From contig WBMZ01012675.1 in the NCBI GenBank assembly GCA_013400975.1, positions 56,962 to 120,961 on the forward strand: a stretch of DNA of 64,000 nt, written 5' to 3'. The DNA comes from Atrichornis clamosus. Its lineage: Eukaryota > Chordata > Aves > Passeriformes > Menuridae. A program made the translations under genes and the position numbers. Numbering within the stretch: the stretch's first letter is position 1; each line of letters begins with the position of its first letter. The notes under the pieces are model-generated. The model saw only the letters and a program-made list of their open reading frames with translations. It ran no database searches and had not been told where the DNA came from. Positions 35,076 through 47,160 of the stretch are shown here, piece by piece.

Positions 35076-36850
35076 TCTTTTGAGATTTTCTTCAGACCCT
35101 CTTTACAGTGTACCATCTCTGTGGTCCTTTCAAAATGTTTCTGGTGTGTGAGTGATTTTCTAATCAAAAGGTATATTATTGAGGGGTGACCAAAAGAGAA
35201 GGCCTCACTGAAATGGGAACCTATTGTACAGTCAAACAAAATTGTAAAAACTGTCAAGTTGTTTTTAGAGAGATTGGTCACTTTACGTTTGTGTGGCAGT
35301 GAAGGACACGTGCACTTCTTTCAGGATCACAAATAAAGCTGTGGACACTTGCAGCAATTGGCAGTGGCAATTTGTCTGTCCTATGGCTGTGACTACTGAT
35401 GGAGCTAACCTGATGGTGCTGCTGGATTTTGAGACTTTTAGTCAGTTTCCTAGTAAGTGCAGGCAAAGCTCAAGCTTGTGTGATGTTTTCATTTTTTTAA
35501 GTACTGCTGTCGGTGCAAGATGTGAGCTTTAATGAGATTTACACTAGTGTGATGACACTTGTATCCTACGGAGGACACTTAATGTGGCAAGATATCTGTG
35601 ATGAGGCTGCAGAGACCAGCAGAAGAAATCAGATTTCCACTGATTTCAGAGAGTACAGGTACTTTTTTTCCCCCTTGATTTAAAGAAAACAGTACAAAAC
35701 ACAGTCTTACAAGTATAGCACAGCTTTGCCTGTTGGCTAGACCAGGCCGCCTCACTCAAAGCCTTAGGAGCCTGGACAGCTCCTACCTTAGTTCCAAGGG
35801 AATACCTCCTCCTCCTCTCTCCATAGGTGTGCTTCCTGGGGGGTTTCCGTTTGCAACCAAGTAATTCATTGAATGTTGTTTTTGTCAGTCATGTGACAGC
35901 AGTTTTGACTTTCATTTATTTTTCAGTCTTTTTCTAAGGGGACTTGGTTCTGACTTGTCTCCTAACAACCTAAAGGTGGTTTGCTGCAGAAATGTTGGCT
36001 TTCATTCCATTCAGGCACTTTAAAAGCATGTTCCCTCCCTACTGTCAGTAGTCTGACTGTTTTTCCCACTGTCTCTTTTTTTAAACAAGATTTTTGACTG
36101 GAGGCTAACATTTTTTTTTTTATTATGTAAGCCCCAAAGCACCAATAATTCCTGCCAGTAGCAGGACTGGTATGGTCCCCATTCTGACTGAGAATGAATT
36201 GAACCAGCTGGAGAAGGACACCAAACAAAAAGTGTGATGAATAAAAGAAAATACCCTGTTCTGTGCTTGGTGAGATACCATTATTTCATCTTTATGCTGC
36301 GGTCTTGTACAACTCCTGTGCAAGCCAGAAGGATGGAACGTCCCCAGCACCAGAGAACTGACAGTTCAAACGGCCTCGCATCAGAGGGCCTGAAAAAATG
36401 GGGCTAAACCCACAGTGTTTGGTGCTACTGATCATGCTGGGATTGAGCTCTTCAGTCTCTCTACATGTGCTTGGTATTTACCAGATGCTTCCCAGGCCAG
36501 TCTCACTCACCCTAATAAGAGGGTAGATGATTTATATCCACCACAACTTTCTCACTTGTTTTCCTTGTTTCTGGATGATGAAATCCCCCTATGCTGGTGT
36601 CCAGGTGTCGCTGCGGTGGGAGTCCCAGAGGATGATGTACAGCACATCTACCCTGGCTCCTCTGCTGCCAGGAAGTCTGAGAGGTTTTCTAGCATGGTAT
36701 GCGACAGGGCTTTTCTGCAGTCATGGAGAGAGCATTTTCCTTGGATGTATGCAGCTCATTTGTTATAAAGCAAGCTGTATTCCTGATGTGCCACTGTATG
36801 CAAAACACTTATTTATTCTAGCCCTTAATTACAGCTGGGTCAAATCCACC
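35076..36850. other. Intergenic sequence, nothing firm
   Basis: Unique sequence with T runs near 36109-36121. A plus-strand open frame of 117 codons (36415-36768) has no recognisable domain and lacks exon borders I would trust. Confidence 0.5.
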
Positions 36851-37060
36851 CAAGGAAAACATAAATGAGTTACAATGGGTTTTTTTAGTAATTAAAATTG
36901 TAACTCCTTCTCTGAAGTCCTGATTAAACAGCATTAATTGTCACAATACTGTAAGAATTAGCCAATATCAACAAAATTCAAACCAGGTAAAAACCACTAA
37001 AGGAATTTTGTCTGGAGTGGTCAAATTTTAGTGCAAACACAAAGGGTCAACTTGTGACAC
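36850..37060. promoter_or_regulatory. Candidate AT-rich regulatory element
   Basis: Contains TAGTAATTAAAATTG and CAGCATTAATTGTCACAATA, homeodomain- and SOX-like motifs, in non-repetitive sequence. Function is inferred from composition only. Confidence 0.25.
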
Positions 37061-38428
37061 TTGGCTACTGTATTCTGTTCGTAAGCATCCCAGTGTATTT
37101 GCTTTGCCCTCTCTGTCTTTTTCCTCCTCTGTTCCCCTGTCCATATATCAGTGTCATGGAGTTCAGACATCACAAGGGCCGGTGGTTTTTTTTATTATTT
37201 TTGTAACACCTAATGTGGAATTTCGCATGAGCAACACTCCTTCCTGTCGGTACTTGGAAACTCTTTTGTGTTACGTCCGTCCTTTCTCTGAAGTAATCGC
37301 TCAACTATTTCTAGCAATAAAATATTCCTCTGTAGCCCCATCAGATATGGTAGAAAGATTAGTGCAAGATCTGAAGGCCCTGTCCAGCTAAGTTCAACAA
37401 AACTTCCATGGGCTTTAATGTTGTCCTTTTTCATTTCACTGCAGATATCGCCTGAGGACATGGAATAGGAAAAAGGCTCCCAGATATCCCTGATAAACGC
37501 AAGTATATACTCTATAGAGAGGCTGCATGTTGTCTGAGTGACACAACTCACATGAGCGACATGCCAAGGGTCAGGAACAAGAGTCTGGGCATATCTACAT
37601 CCTTCTTTTCTATGGATTTTTTAAAAGATTAACAAAAACACTACACCAAAGATTTGTCTAAAATTTTTTAGGGTACTGGGAATGGGACTTGCCTCTTCTG
37701 TTGGCTGAAAAGGCATTGTGAGTCTTGTCTTTCCACAGATGGGGAAGTGAGGAGAAAAACCACTCTCAATACGGCAGTTTGGAAACCTCATTTGATGCCT
37801 AAGTGTATTTGAGGGGGGGAAGGTTTTCCTAAGATATTTAAACACATACCTGACTAACAATGTGAGAATTCACTTCCTTTTCTCTCTGCTCAGGGATTGA
37901 CACTACCTGAAGTAGAGCTGAAACTCCTGAAAATTATTAAGAAATCCTTAAAGATTGCAGAAGTGACAAAAATGACAATTGTGCTGTTTTCTATGTCACC
38001 AGTTGCAGCAGCTGGAAGTTCACATGCAAACTGAACTTATTTGCAGTGGTTGCTTTGACCTGACTTTGGGAAGCACAGAATGGATCTGTCAGCACTTGTT
38101 TGTGGAAAAAACCAACTCATCTGGCTTTCACAGGGGAATCAGCTCCTCCACAAGTTACTGTGATAGGGATGAAACAACTGCTTGTTCCTTGTCTTTTCTT
38201 CAGTCTTTCTTCATCCGGGGAGGCTTCCTCCTGTGTGCCAAAGCCTCAGCTCCCTGGGAAGTAGCCACATGTAGGCAGCTGCCCACGGCGGGACTGCCTG
38301 ACCGCCCCACTCGCTGCCTTGCTCCACACTGCTGTCTCCTGTGCCTTTGGCTCTGAAAAAAGTTTACTTCAGATTAAGGGTATTTTTGTGCAGTACCTTT
38401 TTTTTTTTGTTTTGTTTTTGTTTGACAG
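37061..38428. other. Intergenic sequence, nothing recognised
   Basis: No gene, RNA or repeat feature could be supported; short open frames on both strands look like noise. Confidence 0.5.
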
Positions 38429-38541
38429 CCATGACAGCCTCTCCTCATTATTATGGAAAATATAGGGTTGGTGGTAATTACTATCTGAGTATGAATGGGA
38501 GCAGAAGTGGGCATAGACGGCACTGGCCTTTCTTTGACAAG
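38429..38541 (+). other. Orphan exon-like segment
   Basis: A long T/G-rich tract ends in TTTGACAG at 38428, and a 113-nt segment follows up to AAG|GTATAA at 38541/38542. One frame is open throughout and from the first ATG reads MTASPHYYGKYRVGGNYYL and on to HWPFFDK. The flanks resemble a real acceptor and a fair donor, but no partner exon was found and I do not recognise the peptide. It could be an exon of a long non-coding RNA or a chance arrangement. Confidence 0.25.
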
Positions 38542-38559
38542 GTATAACTTTCTTCTGAA

Positions 38560-38705
38560 TTTCTGTGTTAATTAATGCTTATTTAAAAACCACTTTAATT
38601 GGCAGTAAACACCTCAACTTTTTGTACTCATTAAAATGCACCCATTGATGTGTGATGGATTTTTTAAAGCTTAATTAACTTTCTTCCTGTATATATAACC
38701 TATAA
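38560..38705. promoter_or_regulatory. Candidate AT-rich regulatory element
   Basis: GTTAATTAATGC, CTTTAATTGGCAG, AAAGCTTAATTAAC and a TATATATAAC lie within about 150 bp of unique sequence. Homeodomain-type sites are dense. Confidence 0.3.
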
Positions 38706-39289
38706 TAATGAGAAATAGTGGAAACTGCCTCCCTTTCCCCCCTCTCCCATTTTTTGCCCTCCCCCTGGTATTGCTATCACTTGAAGAAAGGCTATAAAAA
38801 TGTATCCTGAGTTGGCCAGGTTGGGAGGCTCCCTGCGGAAAATAATTCAGCCCTTCTCAGAGGGCCCACAGAGGCTGAGACACGGCCCTGCCTCCTCACG
38901 CCGTGTCCTGTGCCTGCTCTTGCAGCCCGAAATGCCCACCCTGGCCTCACTCTTCTCCCTTGTGGGCAGAAATTGGATCCTTCTCCCACCTTCACCTGTC
39001 AAAGTGTGTCACTCCTCATCTTTTCTTTTTTTTTTTTTTTTAATAAAAATGCTGTGGAAACTTTCTCTCAGGTAAGATTACAGGCCTTCTCTTCCCTGAA
39101 AAACTCAAAATCTTTCAGTGAAAATCAATTTTTCTAGTTCTTTTGGTTTTGGTTTTTTAATAGATTCAAACGGGTTTATCTGCATGCATATGTGTGAATG
39201 CCAAGTCAAAAGAATCAAGGACCCTCTGAAAATGCTTTCCTCTTCCTCCAATTTTCAGCCCACATCTAGGCCACTGAGCAGGATTTAGG

Positions 39290-40040
39290 GGAAAACTTTC
39301 TAATGCAATGAAGTGAACAATGATTTCGAGTTGTAATTTTTAAGTGTCTCAGCATTTTGGACTATGAAATTAGACTCCTGAATCACTTTTTATCATGGGA
39401 TATTGGTGCTTTTTGCAACTGTGATCCTTTGTATACAAGACAAATTACCAACAAGCAGAGCACATTATAGTAATTCATGCAAAATATGCAATTTGCTTGG
39501 TTCAGCTATTACATGCAGATCATTTCCCAGTCTTCCTTTGCAGTTTATGGAATATTCCTGTTTGAAGTGGGTAAATCAGAAGTTTTAAAATAGGGAATCT
39601 GGTTTGTGAAGATGCCTCTAGTGAATACATTTTAAATGCATGGAGCAATGATTTAATTTCCACAAGTGCTTAATATCCAAAAACTCCTAATATCTTCAGC
39701 GAAACGTAAACCTGTTTAAAACGCCATGCAAAATGCTCTTCATTCTCCACTCTGTGTGCTTTCTCTAGCCCAGTCGATAACTGTACTGCTGCCATGTTTC
39801 TTTCTCTTTACCTGTCCCAAGGAGTGATGAAGGTGACTGTCGAGATTCCCCACTCTAATAATAAATGCACCAAGATGTTCCCTCCTGCTTTGTAAATTGT
39901 TGTATGGCCAAGCCAGCACTAATATTTACTGGCAATTACATCTTGTCTGCTTCACAGGAATCTTCCTCTCTGGTGACCAACATAAATCTTTATAGACACA
40001 GCTTATCATTCACTGAAGTGCACACTTAAAACCATGGAGC
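39290..40040. promoter_or_regulatory. Candidate conserved non-coding elements (group)
   Basis: Several high-complexity AT-rich stretches follow each other: 39300-39600 (AACAATGATTTC, ATAGTAATTCATGCAAAATATGC) and 39770-40040 (TGCTGCCATGTTTC, AGCACTAATATTTACTGGCA). There are no open frames of interest. Their character resembles enhancer clusters flanking developmental genes. Confidence 0.3.
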
Positions 40041-40129
40041 TTGCTGAGTTTCTACCACTGGGTGGTTTTCCTGTACATCTTGGGAATTGGACAAACAAGG
40101 TTTGCATTGATTGAGAAGTGGATTTCTCT

Positions 40130-40600
40130 CACCTGTTCAAGGTAACTTAATTAGGGTGACAATATTTAATTATTATTTTAAATTATGCCTTCATCTGGAA
40201 AAATGTGGATGGCATGCAATATTCTGAACACTAATGCTAACTTTCTTCCTGGGCTGATTTCAAGGCTATCATTAAAAATAAATGCTGCTGCCTGTTAATT
40301 TGACCATGCCAATAAATAAAAATGTCTGTAACACGTGTATGAGGCTAATTAGGATTTTATGGCTCTGTTGTTCTGGTTGATAGCTGTGCTGTTGGCTTGC
40401 TGGGTCTTTATGTTTCGGTGATGTACACCTCATTGATGCATAACATGTAACACCTGTTGATGCTTTAAATGTTTAGTCCTGGCAATTGGCCCTCACATCA
40501 TTTCTGGTACAAGAGCTCTGTGTACCAGACTCAGGTCTCCTAATTAGGCTTCCTCAGTTTAGAAGTTTTCCTTTCCTAAAGGAAAACTTTAAAGCTTCCG
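40130..40600. promoter_or_regulatory. Strong candidate conserved non-coding element
   Basis: The stretch holds CTTAATTAGGGTGACAATAT, TTTAATTATTATTTTAAATT, TGCTAACTTTC, GAGGCTAATTAGGATTTTAT and CTCATTGATGCATAACATG, many homeodomain-like cores in unique sequence. At its end lies a perfect hairpin (40563-40589). This is the densest motif block of the intergenic half. Confidence 0.38.
40563..40589. other. Perfect 12-bp inverted repeat (hairpin)
   Basis: The left arm 40563-40574 (AAGTTTTCCTTT) is exactly complementary to the right arm 40578-40589 (AAAGGAAAACTT), with a loop of only three bases (CCT). The stem is too short for a typical pre-microRNA; it may be a palindromic protein site or chance. 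Confidence 0.8.
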
Positions 40601-41704
40601 TAATCCTGGTGAAGCTCCCTGAAGTTTGTGGAAAAGGAGAGCATAATTCTGTCACAGAGGGACAAGTTTATAGCTGTGGGTTGGTTTGGTCCTTGCCTGT
40701 GAGGCAGGGCCACTCCTGTAACAGGGTACTGAGGGCTCCAGGCTCAGCTGCTCTTTCTCTCCCTGCACGTCCTGGCAGACACGCAGCGCTAGCGATGTTG
40801 CTGCTTCCTCAGCTTTAGGTGCCGTGTAGAAACATAGGCATTCCGAAACCAAATCACTACTCACTGACTTGAGTGTCTGCTCTTCACTGTTTTTCAGCAC
40901 CAATGCCTGCCTGAGGATTGTATCTCTATAATGAAGAGCTGTGACATAATTTTCTTGTAGGTGGAGTTCCCTGCAAAGTCCAATTAGTTTCAGACTTTGC
41001 TTTGAAATGTAAAAGATTATACCCGTCTTACCTTTGTTTAGTCGAGCAGCTTTAACTAGATCTGCTTGAACTGTTGTTAAAATTTATTGGGTTTTAAATA
41101 TTTATTTATTGTTTTTAAAATCCTGTTAATGTCTTGGTTTTAAGGGGATTTTGTGACTGTGGATTGCACAAGCCCATTTGATGCTGTGCTTAACTAGAAA
41201 TGCTGTTTTGCCTGGAGTGCTGGTTCCCAGGCTCAGCTCCAGGGCAATCCATGTGTGGTAGGAGAGTCAGAGAGTCAGCCTGTGCTGATGAGGAGGGCAG
41301 AGGTACCTCCCAGTACGGCTAAGTAAGGACAGCCAGGATCTCAGAGCAGTTCCAGCCACACACCTCGGAGTTTTGGCTTTGTGGAAGTTCAGCATGAGTG
41401 AACAGGTTCCTTTGCTTCCTATATAAGAACATTTGAAATATATTCTATTAATTCTATTGTTATATATTTTTAAATTATTAATCATAGCTTTAAAATAACT
41501 ATAATGAACAGGACAACAGTGTTACTCATCAGAAAGAAAAAAGCAGGTAAACAACCCAGCTTGTTATAAAATTCAATAAATGAGCACAATAAATAATTCC
41601 AGCAGTTTATACTCCCCACCTCATTCTTGTCATTCTGCAACATTTTGAAACTTCATTTTTCAGAAAACAGCATTGTTGCTAAATAAAAATAAAGCTGCTG
41701 CTGA
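40601..41704. other. Intergenic sequence, nothing recognised
   Basis: AT-rich in the second half. No repeat or gene could be supported. Confidence 0.5.
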
Positions 41705-42198
41705 AGGCTCTCCTCCTGTATTCAGCACAGAAAAAACATGGAACTGTTGGAGGAGGTCCAGAGGAGAGTAATGGAAATGTTCAGAGGGCTGGAGCACCTC
41801 ACCTATGCAGACACGCTAAGAGAGCTGGGGTTCAGCCTGGAGAAGAGAAGGCTCTGGGGAGACCTTTTAGCACCTTCCAGTACCTAAAGGGGCTAAAAGA
41901 CAGCTGGGGACAAACTTTTTAGAAGGACAGGTAGTGGTAGGTCAAGGGCTAGTGGTTTTAAATAAAGACATTTAGATTAGATATAAGGAAGATGTTTTTT
42001 ACAACGAGTGATGAGACACTGGAACAGGTTGCTTGGAGAGGTGGTGGATGTCCCATCCCTGGAAATATTCCAGATCAGATTGGACAGGGCTCTGAATAAC
42101 CTGGTCTTGCTGCAGATGTTCCTGCTTGCTGCAGGGAGTTTGGCTTAGATGACCTTCAAAGGGCCCTTCTGACCCAAACCATTCTATGATTCTGTGAT
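41705..42198 (+). mobile_element. CR1 LINE, 5'-truncated 3' end
   Basis: About 490 bp match the 3' end of avian CR1: GGAGGAGGTCCAGAGGAGAG, GCTGGAGCACCTC, GGAGAAGAGAAGGCTCTGGG, GGAACAGGTTGCTTGGAGAG, CCATCCCTGGAAATATTC and TTAGATGACCTTCAAAGGG. It closes with the terminal octamers ATTCTATG and ATTCTGTG at 42181-42196. The frame of the reverse transcriptase end is broken. CR1 elements are typically truncated like this and carry no target-site duplication. It is inactive. Confidence 0.92.
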
Positions 42199-43317
42199 AT
42201 TTCTATTGCACACAATGGCAGAAATGTATGAGAAGGCAATGACTAAAGCAGAAAAGAGGGAGCAAGACTTGGATAGTCAATTTCAATGAAAGGTAGGTGT
42301 GTTCAGATTTTTCTTTGCTTTTTGGCAAAAGTTCTCTCATAAAGGTAAAACCACGCCTTTGACTTCTAAACAACTTGAAGGGAAAAAGTGGGCATCTAGG
42401 TTCAACAGGGACCCTTGAAAAAGCTGAAGGTGTGTTCCTGGGCAAGCTTATCCCTGACCTGTGCCTGCTGTGGGTCACCCAGCACCTGCCCTAGGAACAC
42501 GCCATTGGCCCTGGGGACAGTTTGTTGCTAAGACTCTTCTCCTGCCAGAGTCACCTCCCTTCTTAAAATGGGGTGTCTCCTCATTTTCATATTTATCTGC
42601 ACAGGTTGCTACACAGAGGAAGTTTGTGCTTGCCTGTGATTCACTGTTACTTGTTTATACTCCAGAGATTAGTTGTGTTGATTGCCATGATGGTATCACA
42701 GTCCCAATCGGTGCCTGATGTGCCAGCAACCAACCTAAACAAAGAACCTGGTTTTATGGTTCAAAATATAAACCCTGGATCCCTCCCTTTGCAAACTGAC
42801 TTGATGAGAAGAATTGCTGGACTGAATGGGTTAGGATCATTCAGGAATCCATTTTGGCAATCTTGAGGCCACCAATGTAACTAACTTTTCAGATTTTTTG
42901 ACAAAGCAAATTGGTAAAAGTTGTGATTTGTGAAAACTGGAAGATAGTGGTTTCTTTACATTCTTTAAATAATCTCCTTAACAAAACTCTCTCCCCCAGG
43001 CTAGGAAGACAAAAGCAGAAAACTAAAGGAGTAAAGGTTAAAAGAAAAAAACCCTTGGATTTTTTTCCCAAGAAATTGATAAAAAATCTAAAATAAAATT
43101 TCATTTTATAGAAATGAAAAATTTCTATAAAAATTATTTTGTTTAACAGGCCACTTTGACTTGATTATTGTTTTTATCTTTCGATAGCAAGTTATTTACT
43201 GTTTACTTTTCTCCTCATTGTGTGGCCCCAGGCCTTACTAAATGTGTTCTATTCAAACCCTGCTCTGAACACAGAAATATTAATTTCCACATGGGCTTTT
43301 CTATAGAACCCATCACT
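42199..43317. other. Intergenic sequence with short AT-rich inverted repeats
   Basis: No gene was recognised. Overlapping inverted repeats occur in AT-rich sequence: TTTCATTT 43099-43106 with AAATGAAA 43112-43119, and ATAGAAAT 43108-43115 with ATTTCTAT 43121-43128. These are probably incidental. Confidence 0.5.
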
Positions 43318-43460
43318 ATGGTAACTGAATGTTTCATAAACATTAATGAACTTATTTTCACTGCACTGCAGTGAGGCATTGGGTGGTAGTATTATCCCCA
43401 TTTCATGATGAAGAACTGAGGCAGAAAGAGATTAAGTACAAAAGTATTCACTAATTTTAA
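43318..43460 (+). repeat. MIR-like ancient SINE
   Basis: AGTATTATCCCCATTTCATG, ATGAAGAACTGAGGCAGAAA and GAGATTAAGTAC follow the MIR core (TATTATCCCCATTTTACAGA, then GAGGAAACTGAGGC and AGAGAGGTTAAGT). Upstream, AAACATTAATGAACTTATTT aligns with the preceding MIR part. The copy is old and degraded. MIRs derive from tRNA and predate the split of mammals and birds. Confidence 0.75.
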
Positions 43461-43474
43461 GTTCCCCATCTGAG

Positions 43475-43575
43475 ATGCATGGTCTGATTTTTCAGAGGAC
43501 TTAGTTTGTTATCTGTTCAAAGCACAGCTCCCATTGCCTTCAGTTGCAGCTGTGAGTTCAAATTTCTTTGTGCTT
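43475..43575. repeat. Relic of an ancient amniote repeat with palindromic arms
   Basis: GGTCTGATTTTTCAGAGG (43481-43498), then CAGCTCCCATTGCCTTCAG and TTGCAGCTGTGAG (43525-43556) follow the old pattern GGYCTGATTTTCAGAGGTGC ... CTCCCATTGACTTCAGTGGG. The copy abuts the MIR-like SINE, giving a 250-bp cluster of ancient repeats. Confidence 0.6.
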
Positions 43576-44312
43576 TCTATACTCAGATAGAGACTGCTTT
43601 AATCTTGTTCATACATGGCCTTTTTAATTTCTTTTCCTCAACATAATCAGAAGGAGTTGAAACTTGCTAGGTCCTGGTCACATATTTTTTCTACATATTA
43701 ACTGAAATGACAATCAATGGTTTACATAATTTTGTCCAAACACCAATTCATAGCTTTGGTGTTAACGATTAAAATAATTTATAAGATAGTAACTTAACTT
43801 CTCAAAGATTAGAAAAGCATCTGCTCTGGTAGAGTTTAATTTTCGTTTTCATGGAAGAGAGCAAAACTCCTGGGAGCCCCTTTTTTGAGGATAACCTGGG
43901 GGTTACTGAAGTAGCTACAAACGGTTAAATTGAAATCATGGAATTTTATGCAGAGTCACTCATTTAAAAAATGAAGCCTACCTTCCCTGAAAGCCAAGAT
44001 ATCAAACAAACTAAATGTATTAGTTATATTGTTATATGGGCTTTTTCTAGCAGGTGAATAGAGTATCTTGTTTCAAACACACCTGGACTTTGGAAAAGTT
44101 TAGATTTGCAGTCATTGATCCGCAGATGTGTCCCTACATAAGAGGGAGTCTATTAAAATTGTTTTCTGTCTTCTGTCTTTAGGCAGGAGGGCTTTAGAGT
44201 GGCTTAGGATATCTTGAAGAGCCAGCCCTTAACTTGCATCAGAATATGTCATTGGACTTATGGGTCCCCTCATAATTTTGCAGGCTCCTGTCCCGTTCTT
44301 TCCTTTTGACCT
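43576..44312. other. Intergenic sequence, nothing recognised
   Basis: AT-rich unique sequence with no supported feature. Confidence 0.5.
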
Positions 44313-44449
44313 AACAGTTGCAAAAGTTTATAAATGCAGAGTCTACTTTCCGGTGTTTCCCGAGATACTTAATTCTGGAGAAACAGTTGCAAAAGTTTAT
44401 AAATGCAGAGTCTACTTTCCGGTGTTTCCCGAGATACTTAATTCTGGAG
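44313..44449. repeat. Perfect 69-bp tandem duplication
   Basis: Copy 1 (44313-44381) and copy 2 (44382 to about 44449) are identical over 68 bases, each starting AACAGTTGCAAAAGTTTATA and ending TTAATTCTGGAG. No mismatch implies a recent event (or an assembly artefact). The unit is a multiple of three, so an open frame passes through both copies, but I see no reason to call it coding. Confidence 0.95.
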
Positions 44450-46854
44450 CAAATTTTTGTAGATGTTTTTCTGAAGCTGTGGTTCAGAAAGCAAGCACTG
44501 ACCCCATCTTAACCACAGAGGTGCAAACAGGCTGCTGCAATATTGTGTTGTTGAATTTTCCTTCCAGTGCCGAATGAAAGAGCTTGCCCTTTTCCTCAAA
44601 TCTCTCCCCGATCGAGAGATGAGTGAGCTGGTAACTACAATATCCAATGGCTTCACCAAGTTGAGAATGTGATTTCTGTGTAATAACGCTCAATTTTGCA
44701 CACTTCAAATCCATTAGTAGCAATTACCTTACCTGAGGTGTTTTGAGTTAGTTTTAGTACAGCATTCTTGCAGTTGGTAGATAATGAACATAATAATGTA
44801 TACAGCATTTTCAAGTCTCTGTTTTTAGCTACAATAATGCCATTAGGATTCTATTTAGCAAATGTGTGCTTCACACAAAAAGTTAAGACTTTTTTTCTTG
44901 TTTTCCCTGCCATGATTTCTATTGCATCTCATGTCCTATTCTGTGCAGTGCTGGCTTCCCTGAAAGAGCAGGAAAGTCTTTTCTCCACTGCACTTGTGCA
45001 TGGGCAGTGAGGCCTGGCACGTTGAGAACAAAACAAGGACGAAGGAGGGCAGGGCTTTGCTTGAGCCCTGCTGCAGCCTTCCCAGCACCCCTGGGCAAGC
45101 TGTGTGCCTGCCCTCTGCTGTGTCCTGTTTGCCCGAGGGGTGAGGATGCTGCACACCACAGCAGCCGTCCTGCTCACCCCAGGAGGGGCTGTGACACTGC
45201 TGAAGCTGCTGGTGGACTCCGTGGTGGTAAGAGATGCAGGTGGGCTGTGTAGTGCTGACAGAGGCAGGTGTTGCAGCACATTTCACTAGGGATGCTAGCT
45301 CAGTCATCTGTGCTGGAGGTCCTTAGGCACTGCAGATGAGCTGTGACTCTTCTTCCTCTCTGGGTTTTCTCCCCTCTCCAGAAAAAGAATGTATAGTCTA
45401 TCTGGGGAGTTACAGCTAAGAGTAGCCCAGCTTGGACCTGGGTGATAGGCAGGAGTGTATGGTAAAGCAAAGGTTTGCATGTTGTCCCATTCCTGCTTGT
45501 TTCCAGAAGTCAGTGATGTCAGACAGCTCTGGTGTGGGTGGGATTACCCTGTCCTTGCTTTGGGTTGAGGTTCACCTCATCACTCCACCCTTACAAGACC
45601 CCTCTTCATCCCTTGTCCTTGTAGTGAGATAACTATGAAAGATTTGGATTGGGAGAAAAAGTACTCCACCAGGTTTTCCTTCCCTCTGCCCACGGAATGG
45701 GAAAAATAAGAATTCTGATTTTTGGCAATCATCTGAACCAAGTGATATTGCTGAGCTAACACACAGAGTTTTCTAAGAAACATGATTTTTTGATTGTATC
45801 TTTTCAAAGAATTCCTTACTAAAGAACAAGAAAGGGATGAGAAGATTTAATTGATGCCTTAGTAGATGTCACTGCCAAGTCTCCGGCATAGATAATATCA
45901 GCACCTTAAAAGTAGTTTTAAAATGTTACAGCACTCCTTTCATATTAAATTGACCAAGCTCAAGAAGAAAGGAGCATTTGGGCAGCCACACAAAACGATT
46001 TGGGAAACTAACTTGTGTTTGTTGTTGATGTGTTTAGAAACAGAAGTAAGAGCTTAGAGAGCCTTCTCTGTCTTAAGAGGGAACATGTGAACAGGTCTTT
46101 GGCAGACATATACCTTCTCACCAGTTCTTTTGCACTTCCTTAGATGATCTTTATCAAAAGCAAACTGTTTCTTCTGGCATTGAATTGATCTTTCTCACCT
46201 TTTAGTTCCTCTGGCACACTGACCTCGTCCTCATCCCATGCCACCTCCTGCCCTTTGGGCACACGTTCACAACACGGGTATCCAATACCTGATGGAGAGT
46301 GGTGGAGAGCTGTCGTAGAAATGCTCAGCAGGGAAAAACTAAGCTGAATTTTAGCACCCCACGGACAAGGACAAAATGATGGAAAAGCACTCGTCTGCAT
46401 GGAGATAACAAAGCGCTGCTGGCTGTGGGGTAGGCGGGTTGAAGGGGAGCAGAGCCTGTGCCCCCTCCTCTGCTGCTGCCCCTTCTCCTTGCCTGCACCA
46501 CCTCCTGGCCCCTTCAGCGGCGAGAGTGACTGTCACCTCCATCCGTCGGCTGCCCCGGATGTCTGCTGGCTTGACAGCAGAGCCCAAAAGCTGACCCCAT
46601 CTGCAGCCTGCTCACTGAAGGGGAGCTGGGGGAGGCAGATATCACCTCTCAGTCACAACGTGCCCAGGCTGCTCCGAGGGCAGCACAGCAAAGCGCTGGC
46701 CCTGATCTCCTTGCATTGCCATCACCTACCCTGAAATTAGTAACAGCACGTCCAAGGTTAGTGGCAAATTCAGATATCCAAGCTACACAGGGGGAGGGTG
46801 AATAAAGGACAGTGGTTGTGTACAGTGTAAGCAGTTGCTTTAGACGATGTGTGA
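44450..46854. other. Intergenic sequence with two GC-rich patches
   Basis: GC-rich patches at about 45005-45260 and 46430-46700 interrupt AT-rich sequence. Open frames there (up to 123 codons on the minus strand) have no recognisable product and overlap open frames on the other strand. Confidence 0.45.
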
Positions 46855-47160
46855 CCTCTGAATTAAAAGACCAGGATTAGCAAAGAGCTTTTTTTGCATT
46901 ATTGGGCCCATTTACAAAAAGCTTTAGCCCTAATTGTATGGTACCACAGAGCTTTAACTTGAGCACATATTGGTTTTGTAACCTGATCCCCACATAAATC
47001 ATAGTTGGTGAGAGTGGAACAATTAGTGCCTTAATCTACTGGAACTACACAGTATCTTTAAATCTGAATTTTCCTGATCATTACGGGTATTACAAGAGTC
47101 AATTAATTTATATTTCACACAAAATGTAATTAAATCCCATGATAACCTGACTGTGAAATG
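46855..47160. promoter_or_regulatory. Candidate conserved non-coding element
   Basis: High-complexity AT-rich sequence with TAGCCCTAATTGTATGG, GTCAATTAATTTATATTTC and TGTAATTAAATCCCATG. No repeat character. It fits the enhancer-like elements expected beside PROX1, by inference only. Confidence 0.33.

Noticed and set aside
36415..36768. 117-codon plus-strand open frame
   Set aside because: A second frame overlaps it on the same strand, no domain is seen, and there is no exon-border evidence.
43099..43128. Overlapping AT-rich inverted repeats
   Set aside because: Eight-base arms in very AT-rich sequence are expected by chance.
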